DNA of 64,000 nucleotides, taken from contig NZ_JAFKCV010000016.1 of NCBI RefSeq assembly GCF_017254865.1, positions 1 through 64,000 on the forward strand, read 5' to 3'. Every line of letters begins with the position of its first letter. Positions within the stretch are counted from its first letter, which is position 1. Source of the stretch: Bowmanella dokdonensis (GTDB taxonomy: Bacteria; Pseudomonadota; Gammaproteobacteria; Enterobacterales; Alteromonadaceae). Of the stretch, positions 24,049 through 33,563 are shown piece by piece. The notes beneath the pieces are model-generated. The model searched no databases. It was given only the letters and a program-made list of their open reading frames with translations, and was not told where the DNA came from. The position numbers and the translations under genes are program-made.

Positions 24049-24795
24049 CTATAGTTCGAGTAAGGTGCGCAAGTATTTCACCGGAATGGAATAGGTAATC
24101 CCACTGGGATCTGACAGGGCCGCCTCTTTACTACCTTTAACGAAGACCTGGTTGATAACCGCAACCACTTCTCCTGTGCGGCCATCATATACCGGGCTGC
24201 CGCTGCTACCCGGGTAGGCTGTGGCGTCCATCTGGTACACCATAAAAGGCTGCCTGAGCCTTTTCATCACATCCAGACTCAACTGTTGGGCATTGGCGCT
24301 GGCTCTAACAACAGGAGTTGTGGCTGCGATCATTCCCCGGTGAGAGGCCGGATAAAGGCCGAGCACCGCACCGATGGGGAAGCCGGTGAAAACCACTTCT
24401 CTTCCATCCGGGAGCATGGCTCCATCGGAGAGCTTCAACGGCGTCACTTGCCGGCCCTCAATTTTCAGCAAGGCCAGATCGTGTTCCGGGTCCGTTGCCA
24501 GAATGCTGGCTTCGACTATCTCAGGTTTTGCCCCACTGCCGATAAAAACCACCCTCTTCTGTAGACTGACCTCATCGAGTGGCCGTTCAACCACATGAAA
24601 ATTGGTGGCTATGATTGAGCCATCGCCGACAGCAAAACCAGTACCCTGGAGTTCATGACGCGGAGCCCCCAGGGGATCAAACACACCGATACCGACAACA
24701 GAAGGTTTGACGGCTGCGATAGTCTGTTCGAGGTCGGCGGCTGACACACAAAAGCAGGCCAATATAAATAATCCTGCAGCGATAATTCTTTGCAC
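24049..24795 (-). CDS. Secreted trypsin-like serine protease
   Basis: A 248-residue protein with a signal peptide (IIAAGLFILACFCVSA). The trypsin/Deg-like fold shows a complete triad: His in TNFHVV, Asp in DPEHDLALLKI and Ser in YPGSSGSPVYD. There is no PDZ domain, which separates it from DegP/DegS. Its periplasmic substrate is unknown; similar small proteases occur in PEP-CTERM/exosortase loci and may process exported proteins. It follows, on the same strand and 180 bp before, the HPr-rel-A operon, but the gap and promoter signals argue for its own transcript. Confidence 0.85.
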   Translation of the reverse strand: MQRIIAAGLFILACFCVSAADLEQTIAAVKPSVVGIGVFDPLGAPRHELQGTGFAVGDGSIIATNFHVVERPLDEVSLQKRVVFIGSGAKPEIVEASILATDPEHDLALLKIEGRQVTPLKLSDGAMLPDGREVVFTGFPIGAVLGLYPASHRGMIAATTPVVRASANAQQLSLDVMKRLRQPFMVYQMDATAYPGSSGSPVYDGRTGEVVAVINQVFVKGSKEAALSDPSGITYSIPVKYLRTLLEL

Positions 24796-25214
24796 CTATA
24801 TTCCCCTGCGTATTGAGTAAGTGATATGCATCGCATTTAACTATCCAATAGTAACCATGCTTGTGACTGGTTGCCAGTACTTACTCCCAGCCCAGCCGGC
24901 CCCCGCCCGGCATCAGATGTCTGCCTGCGAAGATGACCTTTCCCGCCAGCTACGGGTCCGGATCCAACTTGGCTATTGACTTCTGAGCCCGTAGTAAATC
25001 CATAACGAAACCGGTGACAAGTTAAGTCTGTTTTCTGCGTCAGGTATAAGCGAGCATGTCAGGAATTTTAACAACCAGGTCAGCGCCCATTTAAAATATC
25101 CTTATATTACAAATAGTTGCATAATGGCACCTAAGTTGCTTTAAGGTATGCGTAGGGTAAGTTGATGTACCCATTGATTGGATCAAGCGTCAAATTTTTC
25201 GAGGAAGGAATATT
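24796..25214. other. Divergent spacer without genes, holding the THxN gene promoter
   Basis: These 419 bp between the protease (minus) and the PEP-CTERM gene (plus) show no credible reading frame. The main signal is the sigma-54 promoter at 25125-25140. The 200 bp upstream of it is where PrsR sites would be expected, but I could not define a repeated motif there. Confidence 0.6.
25125..25140 (+). promoter_or_regulatory. Canonical sigma-54 promoter of the THxN-family PEP-CTERM gene
   Basis: TGGCACC-TAAG-TTGCT matches TGGCACG-N4-TTGCW at 11 of 12 positions with exact GG-N10-GC spacing. Expected initiation near 25151 gives a leader of about 64 bases, with AGGAAGGAA as ribosome-binding site before ATG 25215. 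PrsR, encoded in this window, is the likely activator. Confidence 0.88.
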
Positions 25215-26000
25215 ATGAACAACTTAATTAAAAGCAGTATTGCAGCATCTACGCTGTTAATGTCTTCAATGGCTAGTGCAGCTCTTATCACTACGTGGGA
25301 TTATGAAGTCGTCAACGAGTGGGATGCAGGAGCCTCCGTATTCAGTGCAGGTAATGGTACAACGGTTTCCAACGCCAGTGAACTTAGCTGGGGTGCCACA
25401 GGCGGCAGCTTCGACGGTGGTGCAAACAACCGCAGTGCGCTGGTTATCTCAGGTTCGCCTTCTACCGGCCAACTGGATACCAATGACCTGATTAACCTGG
25501 CCGAGTCTGCAACAATCACTCACTACAACAATTCCATCTCCAACACCTTTTCGTTTTTGGAGCAGGCAACCCTGATGAGTACGCTGACTCTGACACCTTT
25601 CGCACCGGTGCCAGGTCCAGCATTGCCTTCTTTCAGTCAGGATTTCGTTATCGATTTCGACGAAACCCCTAACTCTGCTCCTTGCGGCGACCCTGCCAGT
25701 GTCTCGGTATGTGATGATATTTTCAGTGTCGCCCTGGGCGATCTGTCTCAGAGCTTCATGTTTGACGGATACATTTACACAGTGACTATCAGCGCTGTTG
25801 GTCTTGGTCCGCTGACAAACGAGCAGTGTGCAATAGTTGGCAAGGCCCCTGGCTGTATCGGCTTTACTACTCAGGAAGGTCTGACTACTCCGGCCAACTT
25901 CGAGTTCAGCATCACCGCCAGGCAGGTTCCTGAGCCAGCGACACTGGGTGTACTGTCTCTGGGTTTGCTGCTGCTGGGCGCAAGACGCTTCAAGAAGTAA
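25215..26000 (+). CDS. THxN-family PEP-CTERM protein
   Basis: A 261-residue exported protein with signal peptide (ending MASAA). A THYN tetrad in ATITHYNNSIS near residue 102 is the family's namesake motif. The C-terminal sorting tail is VPEPATLGVLSLGLLLLGARRFKK split as PEP motif, hydrophobic helix and basic end. Exosortase recognises and cleaves such tails, after which proteins are probably released or linked to surface polymer. Four cysteines in the mature domain (SAPCGDP, VCDD, EQCAIV, PGCIGF) could form disulphides. It is monocistronic: a sigma-54 promoter upstream and a strong terminator downstream. Confidence 0.92.
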   Translation: MNNLIKSSIAASTLLMSSMASAALITTWDYEVVNEWDAGASVFSAGNGTTVSNASELSWGATGGSFDGGANNRSALVISGSPSTGQLDTNDLINLAESATITHYNNSISNTFSFLEQATLMSTLTLTPFAPVPGPALPSFSQDFVIDFDETPNSAPCGDPASVSVCDDIFSVALGDLSQSFMFDGYIYTVTISAVGLGPLTNEQCAIVGKAPGCIGFTTQEGLTTPANFEFSITARQVPEPATLGVLSLGLLLLGARRFKK

Positions 26001-26020
26001 TTAACAATAATTGTTTGAAA

Positions 26021-26050
26021 AAGTGCGGCAATATGCCGCACTTCTTTTTT
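26021..26050 (+). terminator. Rho-independent terminator after the THxN PEP-CTERM gene
   Basis: AAGTGCGGCA (26021-26030) pairs perfectly with TGCCGCACTT (26034-26043) around a 3-base loop, followed by CTTTTTT. Confidence 0.92.
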
Positions 26051-26078
26051 GTGCTTTATCATTGCGATTTTTCAATCT

Positions 26079-26864
26079 ATGACGTGGCTCATGGAACTAT
26101 TTAATAGCCTCGGGCATTTCGCAGCTCACCCTCTGAATATATTCTTTACTCTCGTACTTTATGCCTTTCTGGCCCATCACATGTTTAAGCATTCCCGGCA
26201 TGCAGTCAAAGTGGCGACTGGGGCGACACTTTTCCTTATCTGGTGCTCCTTACCCCTTTCCAGCAACTGGATGCTTTCCACGCTGGAATACCGACATCGG
26301 TCGCCAGAACCAGACAGTCCGCTCTGGAATGAGGTGGATGCTTTGGTTGTACTAGGCTGCCAGCATTACGAATTGCGGGGCCTTCCCTTTTCCGACCAAT
26401 GGCACTCATGCAGCCTGAGAAGAAATCTTCAGGCTTTTTATCTATATCAACATAGTAAGAATGTGGAAATTTATCTGACAGGTGGCCTGATGGCAGGAAG
26501 ACACCTTTCTGAAGCCAGCGCCAATCAACTGTTCTTTGAAAAGCTCCATGTCCCCCCTGCGAAGCTTCACCCCCTTAAGACAGGAAACAATACAGCCTTG
26601 GAGGCTGAGGCCATTGCCTTTTATCTAAAAGGGCAAACCATCGCTCTGGTTACTTCAGCCAGCCATCAGACAAGGGCCCTACGCTACCTACAGGGATATG
26701 ATCTGAAGGTTATTCCGGTTCCCGTTGACCACCTCAGCCACCAGGAGTCAAAACTGGGATTTCCAGATTCGGCAAGTTTGGCCAGAAGTGAAAGGTTTTT
26801 TTATGAAATGCTGGCCATTACGAAACAAAATTTGGTAGCGCTGTATAATCAGCTCAAGGAGTAA
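26079..26864 (+). CDS. YdcF/ElyC-family (DUF218) membrane protein
   Basis: The ATG at 26079 is preferred to a TTG at 26049, which would lie in the preceding terminator tail; ATG 26091 is also possible. Two hydrophobic segments occupy about residues 12-75. The DUF218 domain follows with DALVVLGC, a GGLMAGRHLSEA segment, LKTGNNTALEAEAI and VTSASHQTRA, the typical order of the family. Relatives SanA, ElyC and YdcF are linked to envelope integrity and lipid-carrier metabolism, though the chemistry is not settled. In a polysaccharide locus it may support undecaprenyl-linked precursor handling, which is an inference. Confidence 0.82.
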   Translation: MTWLMELFNSLGHFAAHPLNIFFTLVLYAFLAHHMFKHSRHAVKVATGATLFLIWCSLPLSSNWMLSTLEYRHRSPEPDSPLWNEVDALVVLGCQHYELRGLPFSDQWHSCSLRRNLQAFYLYQHSKNVEIYLTGGLMAGRHLSEASANQLFFEKLHVPPAKLHPLKTGNNTALEAEAIAFYLKGQTIALVTSASHQTRALRYLQGYDLKVIPVPVDHLSHQESKLGFPDSASLARSERFFYEMLAITKQNLVALYNQLKE

Positions 26865-27097
26865 TTTTCTGCCTCCTCCTATAGTCGTCATATTCTGAGG
26901 GCAATTCAGCAGGGGTTCGCCCAGGGCAACCATAAAGGGAGTAATTTCATACCTGTCTAAAAGTTGACTTAAATGTTCTTTGCCAACTGAAGCTTTTCTA
27001 CAAAAAGCCTGTTAAATTAAAGTATTACTTAATAACCCTTGACCCACAGCCAACCTGACTTAAGATTTGATAACCACTGCATGAAATTCGATTGACG

Positions 27098-27976
27098 ATG
27101 TCATCATCTACACTCAGGAAGATTACCAAGCTTCCCATCATCGGGCCATTGGCGCGAACGTTGCTGAAATATGTAGCGGGTAGAGAAGCCGGAAATATTT
27201 CCTACCATTTTTCTCGCTACCTTCAGCCAAAATTCGCCGGCCAGTCAGCACTGAAGGAAGAGGTGTATCGCATCAGACATCAGGTCTATTGTGAAGAGCT
27301 CAAGTTTGAACCGGAAAATGCAGACAAACAAGAGCGTGATGACTTCGATCAACACGCCTATCACTGCGTCATCCAGCATAAACCATCGGGTAATTACGCT
27401 GGCACCGTGCGTGTGGTGTACTCCCACTCCCCCGAACAACTTTTGCCTATAGAAAAATACTGTTCAGAGGCCATCAGTGCTGAGGAAACCGCTCCCTGGG
27501 ATTTTCCCAGAGAGAAAATTTGTGAAATTTCCCGCCTGGCCGTACCTGCACAATTCAGACGTCGTCAAATGGATAAATTCAAAGGAGCGGCAGTAGGTGT
27601 CATCAATGAATCCACCTATTCAGAAGCAGAATTACGCTGTTTTCCTTTTATTGCAGTCGGTCTGTATCTGGCCGGCGCATCCATCGCCTTGGAAGAAGGG
27701 ATCGAACATTGCTTCGTCATGATGGAGCCAAGACTGGCACGGAGTCTGAAACTTGTTGGTATCCCCTTTAAGCAGATAGGCCCGGTAGTGGATTATCACG
27801 GCAAGCGAGCCCCTTACTATATAAGCAGGGAAGTCCTGTTAAACAGTCTGCCTTCGGGCTTTCAGAAGCTGCTGAACTACGTCCAGCATGAAATCTCGAC
27901 GCAAATGCAGGATCTTCCCCCAAAAAGGGCAAGACAAAGCAGGCCTACAGACCTTCCCCATGCTGCCATCCGATGA
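27098..27976 (+). CDS. PEP-CTERM/exosortase system-associated acyltransferase
   Basis: A 292-residue protein of the GNAT-like family related to acyl-homoserine lactone synthases. Early on it has VYRIRHQVYCEELKFEP, like the RxxxF/QVY-type start of those enzymes, and later PREKICEISRLAV. Family members co-occur with exosortase loci; the acyl donor and acceptor are unknown. ATG 27098 is used; a TTG two codons earlier is less likely. The 233-bp spacer upstream contains no gene and no convincing sigma-54 site. The FAD oxidoreductase begins 36 bp downstream and is probably co-transcribed. Confidence 0.85.
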   Translation: MSSSTLRKITKLPIIGPLARTLLKYVAGREAGNISYHFSRYLQPKFAGQSALKEEVYRIRHQVYCEELKFEPENADKQERDDFDQHAYHCVIQHKPSGNYAGTVRVVYSHSPEQLLPIEKYCSEAISAEETAPWDFPREKICEISRLAVPAQFRRRQMDKFKGAAVGVINESTYSEAELRCFPFIAVGLYLAGASIALEEGIEHCFVMMEPRLARSLKLVGIPFKQIGPVVDYHGKRAPYYISREVLLNSLPSGFQKLLNYVQHEISTQMQDLPPKRARQSRPTDLPHAAIR

Positions 27977-28012
27977 TCTGGCTCGAGCCGAGACGACCTT
28001 TTCTGATCCCGT

Positions 28013-29635
28013 ATGAAAATTTATCAACTATTACTTGAGTCATTACCCTGTGCACTGCATCCCCGACTTCTGGATCCGGACGCCGCCACAGCTCAATTTG
28101 GTAAGACTACTTTCAGTGACCCCATTGCTATCGATGCCTCATTCAGGGCCATTAGCAGTTCTGAAATTCAACAGCTCGTCGCTTTGGCCAATGAGCTGGG
28201 TTTCCACATTTATCCTGTCAGTACCGGTAATAACTGGGGTTACGGTTCTGTTTCGGGGTTCACATCACCCACTGGGAAAGTTGTATTGGACCTGTCCCTC
28301 ATGCGCCAAATCATCCCCACCAGCAAGGAGTTGGGGCTGATCACTATCGAACCCGGCGTCACCCAGCAACAATTGGCTGAATACCTTCAGCAACAGGGTT
28401 GGGACTTTATGACACCTGTAACTGGGGCCGGCCCCCATTGCAGCGTACTGGCCAATGCACTGGAGAGGGGGTATGGGATTACGCCCAGAACGGACCATTT
28501 CGAGGCTGTCACGGCGCTGAAAGCCGTATTGCCCCATCCTGAGCTTTGTCACACTGAATATTGTTCTGCCGTGTCTTCACTTGATCTGAGCGAAGAGGAC
28601 TTTATCGACAAAACCTATAAGTGGGGTGTGGGACCTTACCTGGATGGCATGCTGACTCAAAGCAACCTTGGTATCGTTACCCAGATTTCCCTTCGTTTGG
28701 GCCGCAAACCTCCAGCTTTCAGTGCTTTCTATCTCCGCTGTACAGACAAAGACAAGTTTTTCGATTTGACCGCCACTATCCGCACCATTCTGAAAGACTA
28801 TGAGGGAATCGTAGGCTCAATCAACCTGATGGACAGGCGCCGGCTTATCTCCATGGTTGCCGACAATCCCAATGGAACGGCGCACCAGGTCATGTCTGAT
28901 CAACAACTAGAAGACTTGGCGGAGCGGCATGATGTACCGCAGTGGTTGGTCGTTGGCTCCATATATGGTGATAAAACCGTTGTGAGGTCTGTAAAACAGG
29001 CATTGAGAAAACAGTTCAAGGGCTTAGGACAACTGCTTTTCTCTGATGGCCTGCTGCTGTCGGCGGCCAGGTATTTGACTGGCCTGACCAATTTCGGCCC
29101 CCTGGCCTCAATCAAAAAGCAACTGATCTCACTGCAACAAGGTATTGAAATCATGCTGGGCGTGCCCAATCAGGTTGCGTTACCCCTGGCCTACTGGCGG
29201 ACCAGGAAGGTCCAATCTGACAGTCAGCAGCCCCTGCTGCCAGATAAAGATGGATGCGGGCTGCTGTGGTATGCACCACTCATCCCCATGAAACCGGAAA
29301 AGATGCAGGAATTCGTTGAGTTCGTGCGCTCTACGGCACCCAGATATGGCGTGGAGCCCCTGATTACCTTCACCAATCTCAGGCATGACTGTGTGGATTC
29401 GACCGTCCCCATTGTATTCAACCTTGCAGATCCTGCATCGGTTCAATCTGCCAAGGATTGTCTGGAAGAGTTGGTCAACGAAGGAAGGAAGAAAGGATAT
29501 GTGCCCTACAGGTTAAACACAGAACAACAACAGAAATTATTGAACCCTAGCTCTCCTCATTGGATGCTGGTCAGGAAGCTTAAGTCCTCTCTGGATCCAA
29601 ACAATGTGCTGTCTCCCGGACGCTACAACCCTTGA
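28013..29635 (+). CDS. FAD-binding oxidoreductase of the PCMH/vanillyl-alcohol-oxidase type
   Basis: A 540-residue flavoprotein. The FAD-binding domain (about 35-250) shows PVSTGNNWGYG as the pyrophosphate loop, and IEPGVTQQQLAEYL and PVTGAGPHCSVLANALERG as further contacts. The C-terminal cap (about 270-535) ends in LDPNNVLSPGRY, the common end motif in this family. Relatives oxidise alcohols, phenols or hydroxy acids. The substrate is not evident; there is no paired cytochrome nearby. It is likely in an operon with the exosortase-associated acyltransferase, so a lipid or small-molecule modification path is possible. Confidence 0.82.
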   Translation: MKIYQLLLESLPCALHPRLLDPDAATAQFGKTTFSDPIAIDASFRAISSSEIQQLVALANELGFHIYPVSTGNNWGYGSVSGFTSPTGKVVLDLSLMRQIIPTSKELGLITIEPGVTQQQLAEYLQQQGWDFMTPVTGAGPHCSVLANALERGYGITPRTDHFEAVTALKAVLPHPELCHTEYCSAVSSLDLSEEDFIDKTYKWGVGPYLDGMLTQSNLGIVTQISLRLGRKPPAFSAFYLRCTDKDKFFDLTATIRTILKDYEGIVGSINLMDRRRLISMVADNPNGTAHQVMSDQQLEDLAERHDVPQWLVVGSIYGDKTVVRSVKQALRKQFKGLGQLLFSDGLLLSAARYLTGLTNFGPLASIKKQLISLQQGIEIMLGVPNQVALPLAYWRTRKVQSDSQQPLLPDKDGCGLLWYAPLIPMKPEKMQEFVEFVRSTAPRYGVEPLITFTNLRHDCVDSTVPIVFNLADPASVQSAKDCLEELVNEGRKKGYVPYRLNTEQQQKLLNPSSPHWMLVRKLKSSLDPNNVLSPGRYNP

Positions 29636-29701
29636 GATACCTTTCCTCTACAGTGGCACTTAGGAAAATGTCGACCTAGTTCGGGGCGGATCACTGGACA
29701 C

Positions 29702-29735
29702 AAAAAAGCCGGTGTTGAATAACACCGGCTTTTTT
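29702..29735. terminator. Bidirectional Rho-independent terminator
   Basis: GCCGGTGTT (29708-29716) and AACACCGGC (29721-29729) form a perfect stem with a GAAT loop, flanked by six As and six Ts. It ends both the FAD oxidoreductase transcript (plus) and the convergent PEP-CTERM transcript (minus). Confidence 0.95.
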
Positions 29736-29785
29736 CCAGCTTTACAAAGCGACTCCAGGAAGCGGCCTTGTGGTCTGGTTAGATC

Positions 29786-30565
29786 TTATGAGCGACGGCG
29801 TGCCAGAGCACCCAGTCCCAGCAGACCCAGAGCAAATACCGCCAGGGTAGTTGGCTCAGGAACAGCAGAAACCTGACCATTGCTGCTGGTTGAATAACCA
29901 TTTGCACCGATCTGTGAAGAAGCGGTATAGAAAAGGTCGTACCACTTCTCACCGAAGTTCAACGCATTAACCGCATCAGCGTTACCCACGCCTTCCACAA
30001 TATTCAGGTAGGAAGAGACAAAACCGGCATTCAGATTGTCGCTATCCAAATCGAAAGTGGCAAATTCAAAAGAAGCCCACAAAGAACCATTCTGAGCCTG
30101 ATTATAGCGCTGATAGGCAGTTGAGTTTGCCGGGCCGAAATCCATGCCGTTGTCAAAATAAACATTCAACCAGCTGTTAGACAGGTCCCATTGATTCTGA
30201 CCAGTAGCAACGATACCACCGAAAGCGAAAGTCAGTTCACAGGTTCCAAATCCGCCCGTACAGAAAGTATTAAATACCTGATCACGACCATCATTAAACT
30301 GAGAGAAGCGTCCTACACCTGACAGAGAGGCACCAAATGCTGGCGCAGTAGATACAGAGCTGGCAGCAGTGATAGTAGACACACCACCGGCACTTCCATA
30401 GGCTCCGTTAGTGAACCACTGTTGGAATGACACATCTGCAATATAAGGGTTTGCCTGAGTTGGGGCATCCCAAGTAATACCACCTGCACTGATTTCGGTA
30501 GACAGAGCAGAGAAACTCATGGCTGCAAGGGAAAGGGCGCCAACGGCCTTAACGAACTTCTTCAT
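29786..30565 (-). CDS. PEP-CTERM sorting-domain protein
   Basis: A 259-residue exported protein. The signal peptide (FVKAVGALSLAAMSFSALS) opens it, and a Gly/Ser/Asn-rich mature domain follows with one pair of cysteines in CTGGFGTCEL. The C-terminal tail has VPEPTTLAVFALGLLGLGALARRRS, i.e. PEP motif, hydrophobic helix and Arg cluster, given here as separate parts. The mature domain has no function I recognise. It is a single-gene unit with a canonical sigma-54 promoter 45-60 bp upstream and a strong terminator downstream, so it is probably controlled by PrsR/PrsK. Confidence 0.9.
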   Translation of the reverse strand: MKKFVKAVGALSLAAMSFSALSTEISAGGITWDAPTQANPYIADVSFQQWFTNGAYGSAGGVSTITAASSVSTAPAFGASLSGVGRFSQFNDGRDQVFNTFCTGGFGTCELTFAFGGIVATGQNQWDLSNSWLNVYFDNGMDFGPANSTAYQRYNQAQNGSLWASFEFATFDLDSDNLNAGFVSSYLNIVEGVGNADAVNALNFGEKWYDLFYTASSQIGANGYSTSSNGQVSAVPEPTTLAVFALGLLGLGALARRRS

Positions 30566-30609
30566 AATTACATCCTAATAAATCGTTATAAAACTGGCTA
30601 CCGGAGTAA

Positions 30610-30625
30610 AGCAGGTTACGTGCCA
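30610..30625 (-). promoter_or_regulatory. Canonical sigma-54 promoter of the PEP-CTERM gene at 29786-30565
   Basis: On the minus strand TGGCACG-TAAC-CTGCT matches the consensus at 11 of 12 positions with exact GG-N10-GC spacing. Expected initiation near 30599 gives a leader of about 34 bases, with TTAGGATG as ribosome-binding region. Confidence 0.88.
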
Positions 30626-30737
30626 ACTACAAAATAAAAGCATAAACACTTGTTAATAAAAGAGTTTACTCCACATCCTTCCAAGAAATCGAATCCCCGT
30701 CTTTGCCGGCGTGTAAAAAAAATTGACAACACATTGA

Positions 30738-33515
30738 TCATGCACCAATCGTTTTCAAGGACTCAATCAACGTTCTCAGCCGTTGTTGCTGGCTTTCATT
30801 ATCAGGTGACAATGAGGTAAGCAGACTTCTGGCCTCTGTTTTCTTACCTTGCGCAATAAGAACGGCCGCCAGGTTCATTTGTACGTCCGCATTGTTTCGC
30901 AGCCTGCTGGCTGCATGGGTCAGATACTCCTGCGCCTGATTAAGATCCCCGACCTTAAAATAAGCCCATCCCAGCGTATCCATCACCTGTGGCATCTGGG
31001 GCGCCAGAGAATGAGCTTTCCTGGCCAACTCCAGGGCTGTCGGGTAATCACTCTGCTTCAGTTTTACATGCGCAAGGTTATTGAGGGTCAAAAAGTGCTC
31101 TGGATTTTTTGCCAGGAATTGCCGGTATGTCTGAGCCGCCTTGTCATACATCTCATTGTGAGTATAGAACTCGGCCAGTGTGTGGTACTCCATGGAAGGA
31201 TTCGTCAGTTTGGAGAACTCCAGCTCGAGCAGTTTCGCCGCCTCATCAGCCCGGTCATTCTTTTGCAGGGCCCTCGCCAAGAGCGTAGCTGATGCAAAAC
31301 TCGGCTCCGCTTTGTAGTAGTCCCTAAGCAACCCCTCGGCCAGTCTGAAGTCTCCTGAGGCCAGCGCCAGCTCTCCGTCAAACCTTGTCAGTATCGCTCC
31401 GCCGGACATCTGCTGACGCATTTGGGTCAGTAACGTCCTGGCTTCATCCAGGCGGCCCAGGCGGGTGAGGTATCCTACTTCAAGCAGTCGCAGGCGCTGG
31501 GCATCCGGCAGGGTCTGCCGGCTGTCCTGAACAACCTTCAGGGCACCGTCCAGATTGCCACTCAACTCCTCGACCCCTGCACTGCGCAGCCATGCCTGCG
31601 CATCCCCAGGAAAACGAGTCCGCCAATGCTTTAAACTACTTCTGGCATTGGGCAAGTCCTTCAGTTGGACATAGGCATCGCTGAGAATCGACCATCCCTC
31701 AGGTGTCAGTTCATGACTGAGAGGTTCGAGTAACTCAACGGCCTTACCCGCTTCCTCTTGTGCCCTATAATACTCTGCCAGCACCAGTTTTGGATTGAGC
31801 AATCTCGGGTGACGACTGATATGAGCATTGAGCCTGGGCAGCACCTGGTCTTCTTCTGACAATGTCAGGGACAGCCGAACCAGATTCGTCAGAGCCAGCA
31901 AATTATCAGGATAGCTTTTCAGGAGGCTGTGAGTCTGCGCCAGGGCTTTGGAATACTGACCCAGCGAGACATACAGATTGGTAAGATACTGATTGGCTCC
32001 CAGGTGTTTAGGATCTTTCTCTGTGGCTTTTTTAAGCGCTTGTTCTGCCTCAGGCAAACGGTTCAGTTGCTGATAAATCACCCCTTCCAATGTCAGCCCG
32101 CTGGCAGGGTGGGATTGCTGCCATCTCCTGGCCACCTCCAGGGCTTTATCCGTTTCGCCCTCATTGAGATGAGCATTGGCCAGCACTACCCAACCCTTAT
32201 CAAGTTCCGGATCATTCTCCAGCGCTTTTCTTATATCTTCCGTACCGGCGTAATCGCTGTCTGCCAGTTTGACAATACCTTCACGCATCAGATTTTCAGC
32301 ATCTTCACTGTCGGCATTGTTGGCCCTGACCAGATAATCCTGGGCAGCATCCAGTTGTCCTTTGCTGGCCAACTGCATGGCGGTCTGTGCAAACAGATCG
32401 GCATCTTCTTTTTTCAGGATGTTGAGCTTGTCCAGATTTGAACGGGCTTCAGAGGTATAGCCAAGGGAAAGTTGTACCTGTGCCAGCAGCTTCTTTACCG
32501 CATGATCATGGGGTACGTCCTGTGCAGCCCGGGTCAAATAGCGATACGCCGTCTCGAGCTGTCCCTGCTTGTACGCGCTGATGCCGGCTACAATTTGCGC
32601 TACCTTGTTGTCCATGCCGTTCTGGATGGATTTCTCAGCCAGCCGCAATGATTCGTTATACTGCTTCTGATGAAATCTCAATTTGGCCTTAAGCAAATTG
32701 GCAAAGGCATTTTCTTTACTGATAGCAAGGATCCGGTCTACCTGCTGCTCAGCCTCTTCATAAGCACCTGAGTTAAGCAATGCTTCCACCAGTTGGAAAC
32801 GCACCGGATGAAGATTTGGCATGGTCGCCAGCACGTTGTCATAGTGCCGGGCGGCCCTGGCAAAATCAGCCTGGCGAAATGCCAACAGTCCTGCGATAAA
32901 CTCTTTCTCAACCGATAAGGCCTCCTCATCGGAAAATTGGCCTATAAAGTCTTCAGCCTTCTGCAACTGGTTGCTCAGCAATGCTTCATAAGCCCTGGCG
33001 ATAAGCAGGCGATCTCCGCCCAGCCCTTCAGGCACCTCAGCTTCTTTTTGCTGCTCGGGCCCCAGCCGAATGGCCGACAGATAACCAAACAGACCGAGGA
33101 TTTCCTTTGCCTCAGAGGCGGCTAAGTCCTCCTGCTGCTCTGACAACTTTACAGCCGATTCAAAATCTCCCTGGTAATAATAGGTTTGCACCAGATAGGG
33201 TAACACCTGCGAGGCAAGCTCATCCGACTCCAACGCCCGCAACAGTTCTTTTTCCGCGGCAACAAAATTGCGCTCTTGAAAGTAGGCCTGCCCCAGCAGC
33301 ATTCTGATCTCAGCGGAGGTAGGAGCAGCGATAACGGCATTCTTCAGCTCGATGACGGCACCTTTGTTGTTGCCTTCGGCCATCATTTGTTTGGCACTTT
33401 GCAAATGATCCGATGCCGTTTTCTGCGTACATGCTGACAGACCCAGCAACAATAGCGTCACCTTCAATGCACCGGAAACCTTGCTTATATTTTTCATTTT
33501 TATCTCATTTCCCAT
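30738..33515 (-). CDS. prsT: PEP-CTERM system TPR-repeat lipoprotein PrsT
   Basis: A 925-residue lipoprotein. The lipobox LGLSAC follows a hydrophobic run; Met7 (33497) gives the tidier signal peptide, but the first Met is also possible. The rest is a nearly continuous chain of about twenty tetratricopeptide repeats (for example KGAVIELKNAVIAAPTSAE and ALELARKAHSLAPQMPQ). This length and layout match the PrsT family tied to PEP-CTERM/exosortase genomes. It likely acts as a periplasmic scaffold for polymer export, comparable to AlgK or PelB; this is inference. It is last in the minus-strand series wecB-MBOAT-SGNH-wecC-prsT, 48 bp after wecC. Confidence 0.9.
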   Translation of the reverse strand: MGNEIKMKNISKVSGALKVTLLLLGLSACTQKTASDHLQSAKQMMAEGNNKGAVIELKNAVIAAPTSAEIRMLLGQAYFQERNFVAAEKELLRALESDELASQVLPYLVQTYYYQGDFESAVKLSEQQEDLAASEAKEILGLFGYLSAIRLGPEQQKEAEVPEGLGGDRLLIARAYEALLSNQLQKAEDFIGQFSDEEALSVEKEFIAGLLAFRQADFARAARHYDNVLATMPNLHPVRFQLVEALLNSGAYEEAEQQVDRILAISKENAFANLLKAKLRFHQKQYNESLRLAEKSIQNGMDNKVAQIVAGISAYKQGQLETAYRYLTRAAQDVPHDHAVKKLLAQVQLSLGYTSEARSNLDKLNILKKEDADLFAQTAMQLASKGQLDAAQDYLVRANNADSEDAENLMREGIVKLADSDYAGTEDIRKALENDPELDKGWVVLANAHLNEGETDKALEVARRWQQSHPASGLTLEGVIYQQLNRLPEAEQALKKATEKDPKHLGANQYLTNLYVSLGQYSKALAQTHSLLKSYPDNLLALTNLVRLSLTLSEEDQVLPRLNAHISRHPRLLNPKLVLAEYYRAQEEAGKAVELLEPLSHELTPEGWSILSDAYVQLKDLPNARSSLKHWRTRFPGDAQAWLRSAGVEELSGNLDGALKVVQDSRQTLPDAQRLRLLEVGYLTRLGRLDEARTLLTQMRQQMSGGAILTRFDGELALASGDFRLAEGLLRDYYKAEPSFASATLLARALQKNDRADEAAKLLELEFSKLTNPSMEYHTLAEFYTHNEMYDKAAQTYRQFLAKNPEHFLTLNNLAHVKLKQSDYPTALELARKAHSLAPQMPQVMDTLGWAYFKVGDLNQAQEYLTHAASRLRNNADVQMNLAAVLIAQGKKTEARSLLTSLSPDNESQQQRLRTLIESLKTIGA

Positions 33516-33563
33516 ACGTTATGAGTGCGCTCCAGGTGGAGCGCCAGGCATCCTGGCGTACTT

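Noticed and set aside
24833-24846. GG-N10-GC arrangement on the minus strand before the serine protease gene
   Set aside because: Spacing fits sigma-54, but -24 (TGGATAG) and -12 (ATGCG) match poorly, about 7 of 12 positions, so no promoter was called.
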